This document shows, in pieces, positions 1 through 8,325 of a stretch of 64,000 nucleotides of DNA. The stretch lies in NCBI GenBank assembly GCA_041166745.1, contig JBEEGH010000007.1, positions 1-64,000 on the forward strand, given 5' to 3'. Numbering within the stretch: position 1 is the stretch's first letter; each line of letters begins with the position of its first letter. Made by a program: the position numbers and the translations under genes. This stretch comes from DASUCS01 sp041166745 (GTDB lineage: Bacteria; Actinomycetota; Acidimicrobiia; Acidimicrobiales; JACDCH01). The notes beneath the pieces were generated by a model that saw nothing but the letters and a program-made list of their open reading frames with translations, was not told the origin of the DNA and ran no database searches.

Positions 1-1
1 G

Positions 2-139
2 ACCGCCGGGTTCGTCACGGGACGGGCCGACGGCACGTACAGCGCCGATCAAGGCGTCACCCGTGACCAGATGGCGTCGTTCATCACCCGTGTGGTCGCG
101 AAACTCGTTCGCGACAACGGCGTGCAGCTGCCGGCGTAG
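2..139 (+). CDS. C-terminal fragment of an S-layer homology (SLH) domain protein
   Basis: The frame is open at the left edge and stops at TAG 137-139, so only the last 45 residues are present. They read TAGFVTGRADGTYSADQG, then VTRDQMASFITRVVAKLV, which is the pattern of a final SLH repeat: an F-x-D/G-x2-G-x-Y/F half followed by an R-x-Q-M-A-x-F helix. SLH domains fix extracellular proteins to cell-wall glycan, and in Acidimicrobiia such tails commonly end secreted or repeat-rich proteins. What lies N-terminal, and so the protein's role, cannot be seen. Family call fairly sure; function unknown. Confidence 0.75.
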   Translation, partial: TAGFVTGRADGTYSADQGVTRDQMASFITRVVAKLVRDNGVQLPA

Positions 140-191
140 CAGCCCGGTCCGGAGTGCGCCCGCAACCCACGTTGGGCGGACGGCGCATTTG

Positions 192-264
192 AGCGGACGA
201 CGGGATTCGAACCCGCGACCCCAACCTTGGCAAGGTTGTGCTCTACCAGCTGAGCCACGTCCGC
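192..264 (-). tRNA. tRNA-Gly (GCC anticodon)
   Basis: The reverse complement folds as a full cloverleaf: acceptor arm GCGGACG/CGTCCGC of 7 bp, D-arm with GCTCAGCTGGTAGAGC, anticodon stem CAACC/GGTTG around loop TTGCCAA (anticodon GCC, glycine), and T-arm GCGGG-TTCGAAT-CCCGT. The discriminator is the base opposite 192. No CCA is encoded. It is transcribed away from the gene starting at 412. Confidence 0.95.
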
Positions 265-275
265 GAAGGGTGGTC

Positions 276-281
276 ACGTTA
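276..281 (-). promoter_or_regulatory. Probable -10 hexamer (TAACGT) for tRNA-Gly
   Basis: On the minus strand TAACGT lies 11 bases before the mature tRNA 5' end, a normal distance for a short processed leader. No convincing -35 is seen about 17 bases upstream. Confidence 0.4.
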
Positions 282-411
282 GCAACTCGCTGCCGCGGCC
301 CGAAAGCAGTCGAGATGCCCTAGTGTGACCCGAGTCACCCGTGGGAAGGGATGAACGAGGCCGACAGCGAAGGATGTAGACCATGACGTGGTCCGCGCTC
401 TCGGGGGTCGC

Positions 412-1782
412 ATGAAAAGCCCGAAAACCAACTTCCGGCGCACGCGCCTGGCCGCGTTCGCCACGTTTGGCGCCTGTGTGATCACGTTCTTCGCCATTGG
501 GGGCGAGGGAGCGTCCGCTCAAGCCGAGGTGAAGGCGGGACGCGGCCTCGCACTCGCCGAAACCGAGAAGATCGACCCCCGAACCGGGTCGCTGTCGTTC
601 GCCATCACCACCGGGCGCTCGATCGCCGGCCATCAGAACACGGTCGCCCAGGCCTCGTCGCAAGCGTTCGACTACGGAGTCATCGGCTCGACCGCGGCGA
701 GCAAAGGGTGCGACGGCGGCGATCCCAGCCTGCCGGCCGACAGTCAACCCAGCGCCATCCAGGTCGACTCCCGGCAGGCCAACCCGTCGCAAGACGCCGA
801 TGAGGACAAGGTCCCCGCTCCCGCTCACAAGCATGCGGCGGCCAACCCCACGCCCTACGGCGAGGCGATCACGACGACGGCGCCGCAGACGATCGGCGGC
901 TTCATCAACATCGGCGGCGGCGTCTCCACCGCCCACTCGGGGCTCGTGGAGGACGGCACGCAACGGGAAGCGCAAGCCACCGTCGACATCAGTGGGATCT
1001 CCGTCCCGCTTGCCGGTGTCCAGATGAGCAGTTTGCATTGGGAAGCGACCTGGCGATCCACGGATCCCGAAAACGGGGTGACCGGTGTGTTCTCGATCGG
1101 GAGCGCATCGATCCAGGGCCAGACGTTGCCGACGAATGACCCGAGCCAGACGCTCATCCAACTCAACGGCGCGCTCGCGGCCATGGGCATGTCGATCGTG
1201 CCGCCCACGGCTCACAAGGCCGGCGACGTGATCTTCGTCGACCCGATGGGCATCTCGATCTTCCAGAGCCCGGCTCGCGACACGGCGCTCAGCCCGATCT
1301 TCGGCGGCGTGCAGCCGGTCCGCCAAGACCTGTTCGCGGCCTTGCTCGAGCAGAGCTGCAAGAACGCCACCTACATCACCATCTTCGACATCGTCGCCGC
1401 CCCATTCACGGGAGCGGGCTCGTTCAGTGTGATCCTCGGCGGCGTGCAGGCGTCATCCGGTGAGGCCTACGACAACGCCTTCTGCCTCGGATGCGGCGGC
1501 GCACCGACGCTCAGCACGAACCTCAACACGAACACCCTCTCGACCGGCAGCTTGGGTGCCCCGAGCGTCGGCGGCACGACCTTCAAGGGCGGCACCGCTC
1601 CCGCTCCTGCCGCCGGAACGGCAACGGCCACACCTGTGGCCGCGAAGAAGCTGGGCGGCAAACGCGGCGGCGCGCTGGCTGGCGTCGGATTGGCGGGACT
1701 CGGCATGATCGCGGCGATGGCCGAAGGCGACCGGCGCAAGATGCGCCGTGCGCAACGTGAGATCCCCCAATTCGAGGAGTAG
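412..1782 (+). CDS. Secreted, C-terminally anchored protein of unknown function beside an ABC importer
   Basis: I chose ATG 412 over an in-frame GTG at 388 because it gives a clean signal peptide: basic MKSPKTNFRRTR, a hydrophobic core, then a GASAQA-type cleavage region near residue 38. The 456-residue product is rich in Gly, Ala, Ser and Thr with no catalytic motif I recognise. It has a possible disulfide segment (FCLGCGG) near residue 365. The end has a Pro/Ala/Thr linker, a Gly/Ala hydrophobic helix and a basic tail (GDRRKMRRAQRE), which looks like a membrane anchor with a cytoplasmic positive tail. It ends 9 bp before the substrate-binding protein, so it is probably co-transcribed with the importer and displayed at the surface. 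The link to transport is inference. Confidence 0.7.
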   Translation: MKSPKTNFRRTRLAAFATFGACVITFFAIGGEGASAQAEVKAGRGLALAETEKIDPRTGSLSFAITTGRSIAGHQNTVAQASSQAFDYGVIGSTAASKGCDGGDPSLPADSQPSAIQVDSRQANPSQDADEDKVPAPAHKHAAANPTPYGEAITTTAPQTIGGFINIGGGVSTAHSGLVEDGTQREAQATVDISGISVPLAGVQMSSLHWEATWRSTDPENGVTGVFSIGSASIQGQTLPTNDPSQTLIQLNGALAAMGMSIVPPTAHKAGDVIFVDPMGISIFQSPARDTALSPIFGGVQPVRQDLFAALLEQSCKNATYITIFDIVAAPFTGAGSFSVILGGVQASSGEAYDNAFCLGCGGAPTLSTNLNTNTLSTGSLGAPSVGGTTFKGGTAPAPAAGTATATPVAAKKLGGKRGGALAGVGLAGLGMIAAMAEGDRRKMRRAQREIPQFEE

Positions 1783-1791
1783 CGCTACCCG

Positions 1792-3450
1792 TTGGCCTCC
1801 AACATCCACGACGTTTCCAACCCACCCCGCACGTATTTCAGCGTCTGGCAGCGACTCCTCCGTGGCTACGGGCCCCTCGCGGTGCTCATCGTCACGCTGC
1901 TGTTGATGTCGCTGCTGATCCCGTCGAAGGTGCAGGGCTCGGGCACCAACGTCAGCACGACCAACAACCGCGGTGCGGGCTCGACAGCCAGCGGGGCGAA
2001 TCCGAACGGCGGCACGGATTCCGGCGCCACGGCCAACGGCGGCGCTCCCGGAGCCGCACCAGCCGGCGGTGGTGCCGCCGCCGTCGTGCCTGGTTCCCCC
2101 TGCGCCGATCGACCGGATCAAGTCACCGGAGATCCCTACTCCCCTCCGTGCATTGCGTTCGCCGGTGACAACGGAGGCAACACCTACCACGGGGTGAATG
2201 CGACAGAGATCCACGTGTCCGCCCGCATGCTCAACGAGAAGGGCTTCCAGCAGACGCTGGCCGCTCTCGCCGGCGCGACCCTCAGCGACACGCCCGACGA
2301 CATCAAGCGCACGGTCGATGCGCTGGCGCAGTACTTCAACGATCACTATCAGTTCTACGGTCGCAAGATCGTCATGGACTACTACAACGGTGTCGGGTCG
2401 AACACTGACGAGTTGTTGGGTAAGGGCCGCGACAAGGCCGAGGCCGACGCCACCACGGTGCAGTCGATGGGCTCGTTCGCCGACTTCTCGGCCAACTCCG
2501 AGCCGTACGCGAACGCGCTGGCGAACAAGGACATCATGGGTTTCGGCGACCCCTACCTCTCGGTGAAGTGGCACGACGAGCACTCGCCCTACATCTGGTC
2601 GATCGCCAGCGCCGGTACCGACGTCGCCAACTTCGCGGCCGAGTACGCCGTGAAGAAGCTCTGCGGCAAGCCCGCCGACCGCGCCGGAGGCAACCTCAAG
2701 GGACAACCTCGCAAGTTCGCATCGTTCGCCCCGGAGAACTCGTGGTACCAGGAGTCGGTGCAGGTCGCGCGCGAGACGCAACAGGCCGCAGGCTGCGACC
2801 CGGGTGTCAACGTGCAGTACCAGCTCGACCTCGGCACGATGTCGAACCAGGCCGCCAACCTGATCGCACAGATGCAGAGCCAGGGCGTGACCACGATCCT
2901 CTGCGGTTGCGATCCGATCATTCCGGTGTTCTTGTCGAGCCGGGCCGCCAGCCAGGGCTACTACCCCGAGTTCATCATCGTGGGCACCGCCCTCACCGAC
3001 ACCGACATCGTCGGCCAGCTGTGGGACCAGAACTTCGCCGCTCACGCATTCGGAGTGAGCTCACTCACCGAGCCTCGTCCGCCGCAGCAGTCGATCGGCT
3101 ACGCCGCATACAAGACCGTCCGCCAGGACGAACCGGCGTTCAGCGTCGAGCTCATCTACTACCAGATGGCCCAGATGGCGATCGGTCTCCAGATGGCGGG
3201 GCCGAACCTCACCCCGCAGTCGTTCCGCGACGGCATGTTCGCCTATCCGCGAAAACTCGGGCCGGCCGGATCCTGGGGCTTCAGCGATCACGACTACACG
3301 ACGTCTGACGACGTGCGCGAGATCTGTTGGGATCCGAACGCGGTCTCAAACTACAACCAGAAGAAGGGCGCGTTCGTCGAGACCGACCACCAGCGCTATG
3401 CGAAGGGCTCCATTCCCGGCGGCGACCCGCTCTGCCCGATCCCGCCGTGA
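1792..3450 (+). CDS. Membrane-anchored substrate-binding protein of a branched-chain amino acid-type ABC importer
   Basis: This 552-residue protein starts at TTG 1792. A GAGGAG ribosome-binding stretch lies about 12 bases upstream, inside the end of the previous gene. It has a short cytoplasmic head, one hydrophobic segment (about residues 24-43, PLAVLIVTLLLMSLLIP) without a lipobox cysteine, a long Gly/Ala/Ser/Asn linker (about 45-105), and a type I periplasmic-binding fold from about 130 (HVSARMLNEKGF, then SWYQESVQVARETQQAAGC and a late FRDGMFAYPRKLGPAGSWGF). Position just before fused LivHM and LivFG makes this the receptor. The ligand cannot be told from sequence; amino acids, amides or urea-like compounds are all known for the family. 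Its stop overlaps the next start (GTGA). Confidence 0.85.
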   Translation: MASNIHDVSNPPRTYFSVWQRLLRGYGPLAVLIVTLLLMSLLIPSKVQGSGTNVSTTNNRGAGSTASGANPNGGTDSGATANGGAPGAAPAGGGAAAVVPGSPCADRPDQVTGDPYSPPCIAFAGDNGGNTYHGVNATEIHVSARMLNEKGFQQTLAALAGATLSDTPDDIKRTVDALAQYFNDHYQFYGRKIVMDYYNGVGSNTDELLGKGRDKAEADATTVQSMGSFADFSANSEPYANALANKDIMGFGDPYLSVKWHDEHSPYIWSIASAGTDVANFAAEYAVKKLCGKPADRAGGNLKGQPRKFASFAPENSWYQESVQVARETQQAAGCDPGVNVQYQLDLGTMSNQAANLIAQMQSQGVTTILCGCDPIIPVFLSSRAASQGYYPEFIIVGTALTDTDIVGQLWDQNFAAHAFGVSSLTEPRPPQQSIGYAAYKTVRQDEPAFSVELIYYQMAQMAIGLQMAGPNLTPQSFRDGMFAYPRKLGPAGSWGFSDHDYTTSDDVREICWDPNAVSNYNQKKGAFVETDHQRYAKGSIPGGDPLCPIPP

Positions 3451-5606
3451 CCGATCTCGTAGCGCGTTGGCGGGCGCTCAATCCACGCGCCCGCGCACTG
3501 CTCACCATCGGCGTGCCAGTCGCGCTCTATGTCCTCGTCGCGCTTGCTACCGGCACGACAGGACTCGTGCGACTGCGAGACCGCGCACCGTTTGGCATCG
3601 TCGTGATCGGCGTCGTCCGCGGAACCGTGACGGCACTCGGCGCGATGGGCATCATCCTGATCTATCGCGCCAACCGCTTCATCAACTTCGCGCACGGCGC
3701 ACTCGGCAGCCTCGTCGGCGTGCTGTGCATCGGCATGGTCCTCGAGCATCACGTGTCCTACTGGGTGATGCTGCCGGTCGCGGTCGTGTCCGGTGGCCTC
3801 ATCGGGGCATTGATCGAGTTCGCTGTCATCCGTCGATTCCAGAACTCGACCCGTCTCGTTCTGACCGTGGCGAGCATCGGCCTCGCACAGCTGCTCGGCG
3901 GGTTGGAGCTGATCGGCGCGCAGAAGATCCACTTCACTGCGCTGGTCGGTGGCTTCAACGCGCCGCTCGACCTCAGCTACAAGTTCGATGGCGTCACCTT
4001 CCGGGGCGACGAGATGTTGATCATCGCGATCGTGCCGGTCGTGATCATCGGCCTCGCCTGGTTCCTGCTGAAGACTGACGCCGGTATCGGCGTCCGCGCT
4101 GCCGCCGAGAACGTCGACCGCGCTCTGCTGCTCGGCATCCCCGTAAGGCGCTTGTCGACCATCGTGTGGGTCATCGCCGGCAGCCTCGCCTCACTGACGT
4201 ACATGCTCCAGGCCCCCTTCGCCGGCGTGAAACCGGGAGTTGCGTCGAACGGCCCGACGGTCCTGCTCCCCCTGCTGGCGGCCGCGGTGGTCGCGCGCAT
4301 GGATTCGCTACCGCTGGCGTTCGCCGCCGGCGTGGGGCTCGGGGTCATGGATCAGGTCGTGCGGTGGAACAGTGCCGAATCGCCGTCGGTGATCTACGTC
4401 TTCTATCTCGTCGTCATCGTCGCGGCGCTCTTGCTCCAACGCGGGAAGCTGTCGCGCGCGCAGGAGGGCGGCACGTCGTCGTGGTCCGCCGCCAGCGTTG
4501 CGAAACCCATCCCGGAAGAGCTGCGTCACCTGCCCGAGGTCCGCTGGGCGAAGATCGGGCTTCTCACCCTGGTGGGCCTCGCATTCGTTTTTCTCCCCAA
4601 GGGCTGGAACGCGACGAACCAACTGCTGCTCTGTTACGCCATCACGTGGGCGATGATCGGCGTATCGCTCGTGGTCCTCACCGGATGGGGCGGCAACATC
4701 AGCCTCGGCCAATTCGGCATAGCCGGAATGGGCGGGATGGTCGCGGCCAACCTGATCTCCAACAACAATGCCGACTTCTTCGCGGTGATGGGCGCCGCTG
4801 GTGCAACCGGCGCGCTCATCGCGATCCTGGTCGGCGTGCCCGCGCTGCGAATACGCGGGCTGTTCCTCGCGGTCACGACATTGGCGTTTGCCATCGCGCT
4901 CGACAACTACTTCCTCAACCAGAACACGTTCCCGCAGTTCGTGAAGAGCAGCATCAAGCGACCGTTGTTGTGGGAGCGCTTCAACCTGAACGACAACTAC
5001 CACCTCTACCTCGTCACGCTGGCGTTCCTCGTGCTCTCGATCCTGGCGTCGGTCGGTGTTCGGAAGGCTCGAAGCGGACGAGTGCTCATCGGTACACGCG
5101 ACAACGAGCGGGCCGCTGATGCCGCCAGCGTGCCGACGACGAACATCAAGCTCTCGGGATTCCTGCTGGCGGGCACGATTGCCGGTATTGCCGGTGCATT
5201 GAACGTGATGGCGATCCAGGGATTGGCCGTCGGCACCTTCAACCCGGCCGACTCGATCACCGTGTTCTCGACCGCGGTCATCGGCGGCCTCGGCTCGATC
5301 ACCGGGGCAATCACCGGCGTGCTGCTCTTCAAGTACCTCGAGACGCTGACGTTCCTCGGCGATCTGCGCCTCGCCATCAACGGATTCGGCCTGCTGCTCG
5401 TGCTCTACCTGCTTCCGGGCGGGCTCGGACAGCTGCTGTTCACGGCACGCGACAAGCTGCTGCGACGCGTGGCCGACCGGCGCGGCATCCTCGTTCCCAG
5501 CCTCGTCGCCGACAAGCGCGCCGACGACGGCGAGGAGAAGCCGACCGACGAAGTCGACATGCTGCGCGGCGCGCTGTCCGGTGTCCCCGTCGGAGCCGGG
5601 AAATGA
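3447..5606 (+). CDS. Fused LivH-LivM permease of the branched-chain amino acid-type ABC importer
   Basis: GTG 3447 overlaps the TGA of the receptor gene; an open frame reaching back to 3327 lies inside that gene and is not used. The 719-residue product holds both permeases in one chain. Residues about 30-335 are LivH-like, with the hallmark NRFINFAHGALG loop and repeated membrane helices. A cytoplasmic linker follows (about 335-385, GKLSRAQEGGTSSW). Residues about 390-680 are LivM-like, with SLVVLTGWGGNISLGQFG and the ALRIRGLFLAVTTLAFA helix. The family normally uses two separate proteins of about 300 residues each. A hydrophilic tail follows the last helix. It overlaps the ATPase gene by 4 bp (ATGA). 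Confidence 0.93.
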   Translation: MTDLVARWRALNPRARALLTIGVPVALYVLVALATGTTGLVRLRDRAPFGIVVIGVVRGTVTALGAMGIILIYRANRFINFAHGALGSLVGVLCIGMVLEHHVSYWVMLPVAVVSGGLIGALIEFAVIRRFQNSTRLVLTVASIGLAQLLGGLELIGAQKIHFTALVGGFNAPLDLSYKFDGVTFRGDEMLIIAIVPVVIIGLAWFLLKTDAGIGVRAAAENVDRALLLGIPVRRLSTIVWVIAGSLASLTYMLQAPFAGVKPGVASNGPTVLLPLLAAAVVARMDSLPLAFAAGVGLGVMDQVVRWNSAESPSVIYVFYLVVIVAALLLQRGKLSRAQEGGTSSWSAASVAKPIPEELRHLPEVRWAKIGLLTLVGLAFVFLPKGWNATNQLLLCYAITWAMIGVSLVVLTGWGGNISLGQFGIAGMGGMVAANLISNNNADFFAVMGAAGATGALIAILVGVPALRIRGLFLAVTTLAFAIALDNYFLNQNTFPQFVKSSIKRPLLWERFNLNDNYHLYLVTLAFLVLSILASVGVRKARSGRVLIGTRDNERAADAASVPTTNIKLSGFLLAGTIAGIAGALNVMAIQGLAVGTFNPADSITVFSTAVIGGLGSITGAITGVLLFKYLETLTFLGDLRLAINGFGLLLVLYLLPGGLGQLLFTARDKLLRRVADRRGILVPSLVADKRADDGEEKPTDEVDMLRGALSGVPVGAGK

Positions 5607-7342
5607 GCGCCACCGCGACCCTCGAACACCAGGTTCCACCATTCGGTTCTGGTCCGTTGCTGCAATGCCGTGGCATCGACATGGCCTATGGCCCCGTGCA
5701 GATCCTGTTCGGTGTCGACTTCGACGTGCAGGAAGGCGAGATCGTCGCGCTGCTCGGGACGAACGGCGCCGGCAAGTCCACACTGCTCAAGGGCGTGTGC
5801 GGGCTCGTGAAGCCGAAGCGCGGTTCGGTCATCTTCAACGGCGAAGACGTCACGAACCTCCCGGCCGACACCACCACACACCGCGGCATCTCATTGATGC
5901 CGGGCGGCAAGGGCGTGTTCCCGACCCTGACGGTGACCGAGAACCTGCGACTGGCGGCTTGGCTCATCCGCAGCGATCAAGCACGAGTCGAGGCTGCGAA
6001 GGAAGAAGTCGAGCGGCTCTTTCCGATCCTCAAGTCGCGCGCCAACCAGATGGCGGGCAACTTGTCCGGCGGCGAGCAGCAGATGCTCGCTCTGGGCGGC
6101 GCGCTGATGACCATGCCGAAGCTCTTGATGATCGACGAGCTGTCGCTCGGGTTGGCTCCGACGATCGTCGCGCAGCTTCTGGAGGTCGTCCGCGAGATCC
6201 ACCGGCGCGGCACCACGATCGTCATCGTCGAGCAGTCCATCAACGTTGCGTTGAACCTCGCCGAGCGGGCGGTGTTCATGGAGAAGGGCGCGGTCCGCTT
6301 CGAGGGACGAGCGGCCGAGTTGCTCGAGCGGCCCGACATCCTGCGTTCCGTGTTCATCGCCGGCGCCAACGCCGCGCAGGCCGCAGACGAGGTCGACAGC
6401 CCCGACATCGCGAAAGCCGAAGAGCTGGCCGCGAAACGGGTGATCCCTGAGGACGCCAAGGTCGTGCTCGAGTGCGCGGGCGTCGTCAAGCGATTCGGCG
6501 GCATCACGGCCGTCGACGACGTCGACCTCAAGCTCAAGTCTGGTCAGATCCTCGGACTCATCGGCCACAACGGCGCCGGCAAGACGACACTGATGGACTG
6601 CATCTCCGGATTTCTCGAGATCGACAGAGGACGCATCCGCCTTCGCGGGGTCGACATCACGAACTGGGCTCCGCACCAGCGAGCCATTGGAGCCCTCGGA
6701 CGGTCATTCCAAGACGCGTTGCTGTTCCCATCACTCACGGTTGCGGAGACGATCGCGGTGGCGCGTGAGCGACACCTCGCGTCTCGCGACATGGTCGCCG
6801 CGGCCTTCCAACTCCCCGCCTCGTACGAGTCTGAGCTGGCGGTGTGGAACAAGGTCGATGAGCTCGTCGAGCTGATGGGACTCAGCGCGTTCCGCGAGAA
6901 GCTCACTGGCGAGTTGTCGACCGGCAGCCGGCGCATCGTCGACCTCGCGTGCATCCTCGCCCAGGAACCCAAGGTGCTCATGCTCGACGAACCGTCAGGC
7001 GGTGTCGCGCAGAAGGAGACAGAAGCGCTCGGCCCGCTTCTGCTGCGTGTCCGCGAGCACACCGGCTGCTCGATCCTGGTCATCGAGCACGACATGCCGT
7101 TGCTCAGCGCGATCTGCGACACGATGGTGGCGCTCGAGCTCGGCGGCATCATCGCCGAAGGCCCACCCGAGGAAGTGCTCGCCCATCCGCGAGTCATCGA
7201 GTCGTACCTCGGCACCGACGAGTCGGCCATCAACCGCTCGGGCACGCGCGGCGCGTCCAAGCCGACGGACGCAACTCCGCCAGCCGAAAAACCGCCCCGT
7301 CGCCGGGCGCCGCTACAGGCACCCGGCCGGGAGACCTCTTAA
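5603..7342 (+). CDS. Fused LivF-LivG ATPase of the branched-chain amino acid-type ABC importer
   Basis: Two ABC ATPase domains are joined in 579 residues. The first is LivF-like: Walker A TNGAGKST at about 53-60, signature LSGGEQQML, Walker B LLMIDELSLGLAP. The second is LivG-like: Walker A HNGAGKTT at about 323-330, a weakened signature ELSTGSRRIVD, Walker B VLMLDEPSGG. Each LivHM polypeptide would pair with one such chain, so the importer could assemble as one permease, one ATPase and one anchored receptor. The C-terminus is a Pro/Arg-rich tail. Its TAA (7340-7342) and the TAA of the convergent gene share the palindrome TTAA. Confidence 0.93.
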   Translation: MSATATLEHQVPPFGSGPLLQCRGIDMAYGPVQILFGVDFDVQEGEIVALLGTNGAGKSTLLKGVCGLVKPKRGSVIFNGEDVTNLPADTTTHRGISLMPGGKGVFPTLTVTENLRLAAWLIRSDQARVEAAKEEVERLFPILKSRANQMAGNLSGGEQQMLALGGALMTMPKLLMIDELSLGLAPTIVAQLLEVVREIHRRGTTIVIVEQSINVALNLAERAVFMEKGAVRFEGRAAELLERPDILRSVFIAGANAAQAADEVDSPDIAKAEELAAKRVIPEDAKVVLECAGVVKRFGGITAVDDVDLKLKSGQILGLIGHNGAGKTTLMDCISGFLEIDRGRIRLRGVDITNWAPHQRAIGALGRSFQDALLFPSLTVAETIAVARERHLASRDMVAAAFQLPASYESELAVWNKVDELVELMGLSAFREKLTGELSTGSRRIVDLACILAQEPKVLMLDEPSGGVAQKETEALGPLLLRVREHTGCSILVIEHDMPLLSAICDTMVALELGGIIAEGPPEEVLAHPRVIESYLGTDESAINRSGTRGASKPTDATPPAEKPPRRRAPLQAPGRETS

Positions 7343-8289
7343 CCCTGTCCGGCGGCGCGCGCTCGAATGCGTTGCGCGATTTCCTGAGCCAGGGGCTTGT
7401 CGGCGATGCGCTCGATCTGAGCGGACAGCTCGGCGCGCTGCACGAGCAGCGCGGCTGCTCGATCGTCCTGCCAGCCCTGCACGTTGATCGACGGGTCGAC
7501 GACGAACTCGAGCACGTCGGGACGGAACTCTCGATCGTTCACGATCAGTAACCGACCGTTCGTCAGCAACACGACCGCGTTGGAGCCGTAGAGCTGGCCC
7601 TGTACCGCGCACTCGACGATCTCGCCTTCGCGTAAGAGCACGGCGGCGGCGTTGGCCGCGACCTTGGCGCCCTTGCGACCGCCGCTACCGAGGCGAGCAA
7701 GCGCCGCACCGAGACCGGCAGGGTCGTTCGCCATCGGCGGCGGTGCCGCAGGCGGCGCGGCCGGTGCCGGTGCGGGCGGGGGCGCGGCGGGTGCCGGTGC
7801 CGGCGCGGCGGGCGGCGGTGCCGGAGCGGGAGGTGGCGGCGCCACAGGAGCCGGGGGTGGCGGCGGCGGAGGGGGCGGGGGTGGCGGTGGCGGAGGGGGC
7901 GGGGGTGGCGGTGGCGGAGGTGGCGCGGCCACAGGAGCCGGCGGCGGCGGGGGCGGCGGAGGTGGAGGGGGTGGAGGGGGTGGAGGGGGTGGCGGTGCCG
8001 CGGGTGGAGGGGGCGGCGGAGGTGGAGGGGGCGGCGGGGGCGGCGGAGGAGGGGGTGGCGGTGCCGCGGGTGGAGGAGGAGGGGGTGGCGGTGCCGCGGG
8101 TGGAGGAGGCGGGGGCGGCGGAGGAGGGGGTGGCGGTGCCGCGGGCGGAGGAGGAGGGGGGGGCGGGGGCGGAGGCGGCGGAGGTGGCGGCGGTGGTGGC
8201 GGAGGTGCACCGCCCGGAGGGGGCGGCGGGACCGGGGCGCCGCTCGGCCATGACGCTGGCTGTGCGTTCTGGTCGCTCTGGTCACTCAT
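7339..8289 (-). CDS. Polyproline-rich protein with C-terminal PH-like domain
   Basis: The 316-residue product starts at ATG 8289 behind a strong ribosome-binding site (GGAGG on the minus strand). After a short polar head (MSDQSDQNAQPASWPSG), residues about 20-185 are almost only Pro with a few Ala-Ala, APVAA and APV breaks. The last 131 residues form a small alpha/beta domain (GEIVECAVQGQLYGSNAVVL, LTNGRLLIVND, DPSINVQGW) resembling bacterial PH-like (YokE-type) domains, ending in an amphipathic helix. No signal peptide or membrane helix, so it is probably cytoplasmic. Polyproline makes translation depend on EF-P and may form a stiff rod or a docking surface. ATG 7734 could give the PH-like part alone. 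Function unknown. Confidence 0.75.
   Translation of the reverse strand: MSDQSDQNAQPASWPSGAPVPPPPPGGAPPPPPPPPPPPPPPPPPPPPPAAPPPPPPPPPPPPPAAPPPPPPPPAAPPPPPPPPPPPPPPPPPPPPAAPPPPPPPPPPPPPPPPPPPAPVAAPPPPPPPPPPPPPPPPPPPPPPPPAPVAPPPPAPAPPPAAPAPAPAAPPPAPAPAAPPAAPPPMANDPAGLGAALARLGSGGRKGAKVAANAAAVLLREGEIVECAVQGQLYGSNAVVLLTNGRLLIVNDREFRPDVLEFVVDPSINVQGWQDDRAAALLVQRAELSAQIERIADKPLAQEIAQRIRARAAGQG
7735..8235 (-). repeat. Low-complexity proline-codon repeat (CCG/CCC/CCT tracts)
   Basis: About 500 bases consist of near-uninterrupted proline codons broken by alanine codons. The plus strand is an almost pure G tract (GGCGG, GGGGGC and GGAGG units) and the minus strand is C-rich. Internal near-identical blocks such as GGTGCCGCGGGTGGAGG recur near 7994, 8061, 8094 and 8136, evidence of slippage or unequal recombination. 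The G-rich strand could form G-quadruplexes. Confidence 0.9.
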
Positions 8290-8325
8290 AGAACCGCCTC
8301 CTCTGTTGCCCGAGAGCGCGTGAGA

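Noticed and set aside
388..411. GTG 388 as start of the secreted protein
   Set aside because: It would place an acidic and polar stretch before a clean signal peptide beginning at ATG 412.
7735..8235. Repeats possibly forming a CRISPR array
   Set aside because: No fixed-length repeat/spacer alternation and no cas genes; it is low-complexity coding repeat.
7652..8323. Glycine-rich open frame on plus across the polyproline tract
   Set aside because: Pure Gly/Ala product is the antisense image of proline codons. The minus frame has a strong ribosome-binding site and a folded C-terminal domain.
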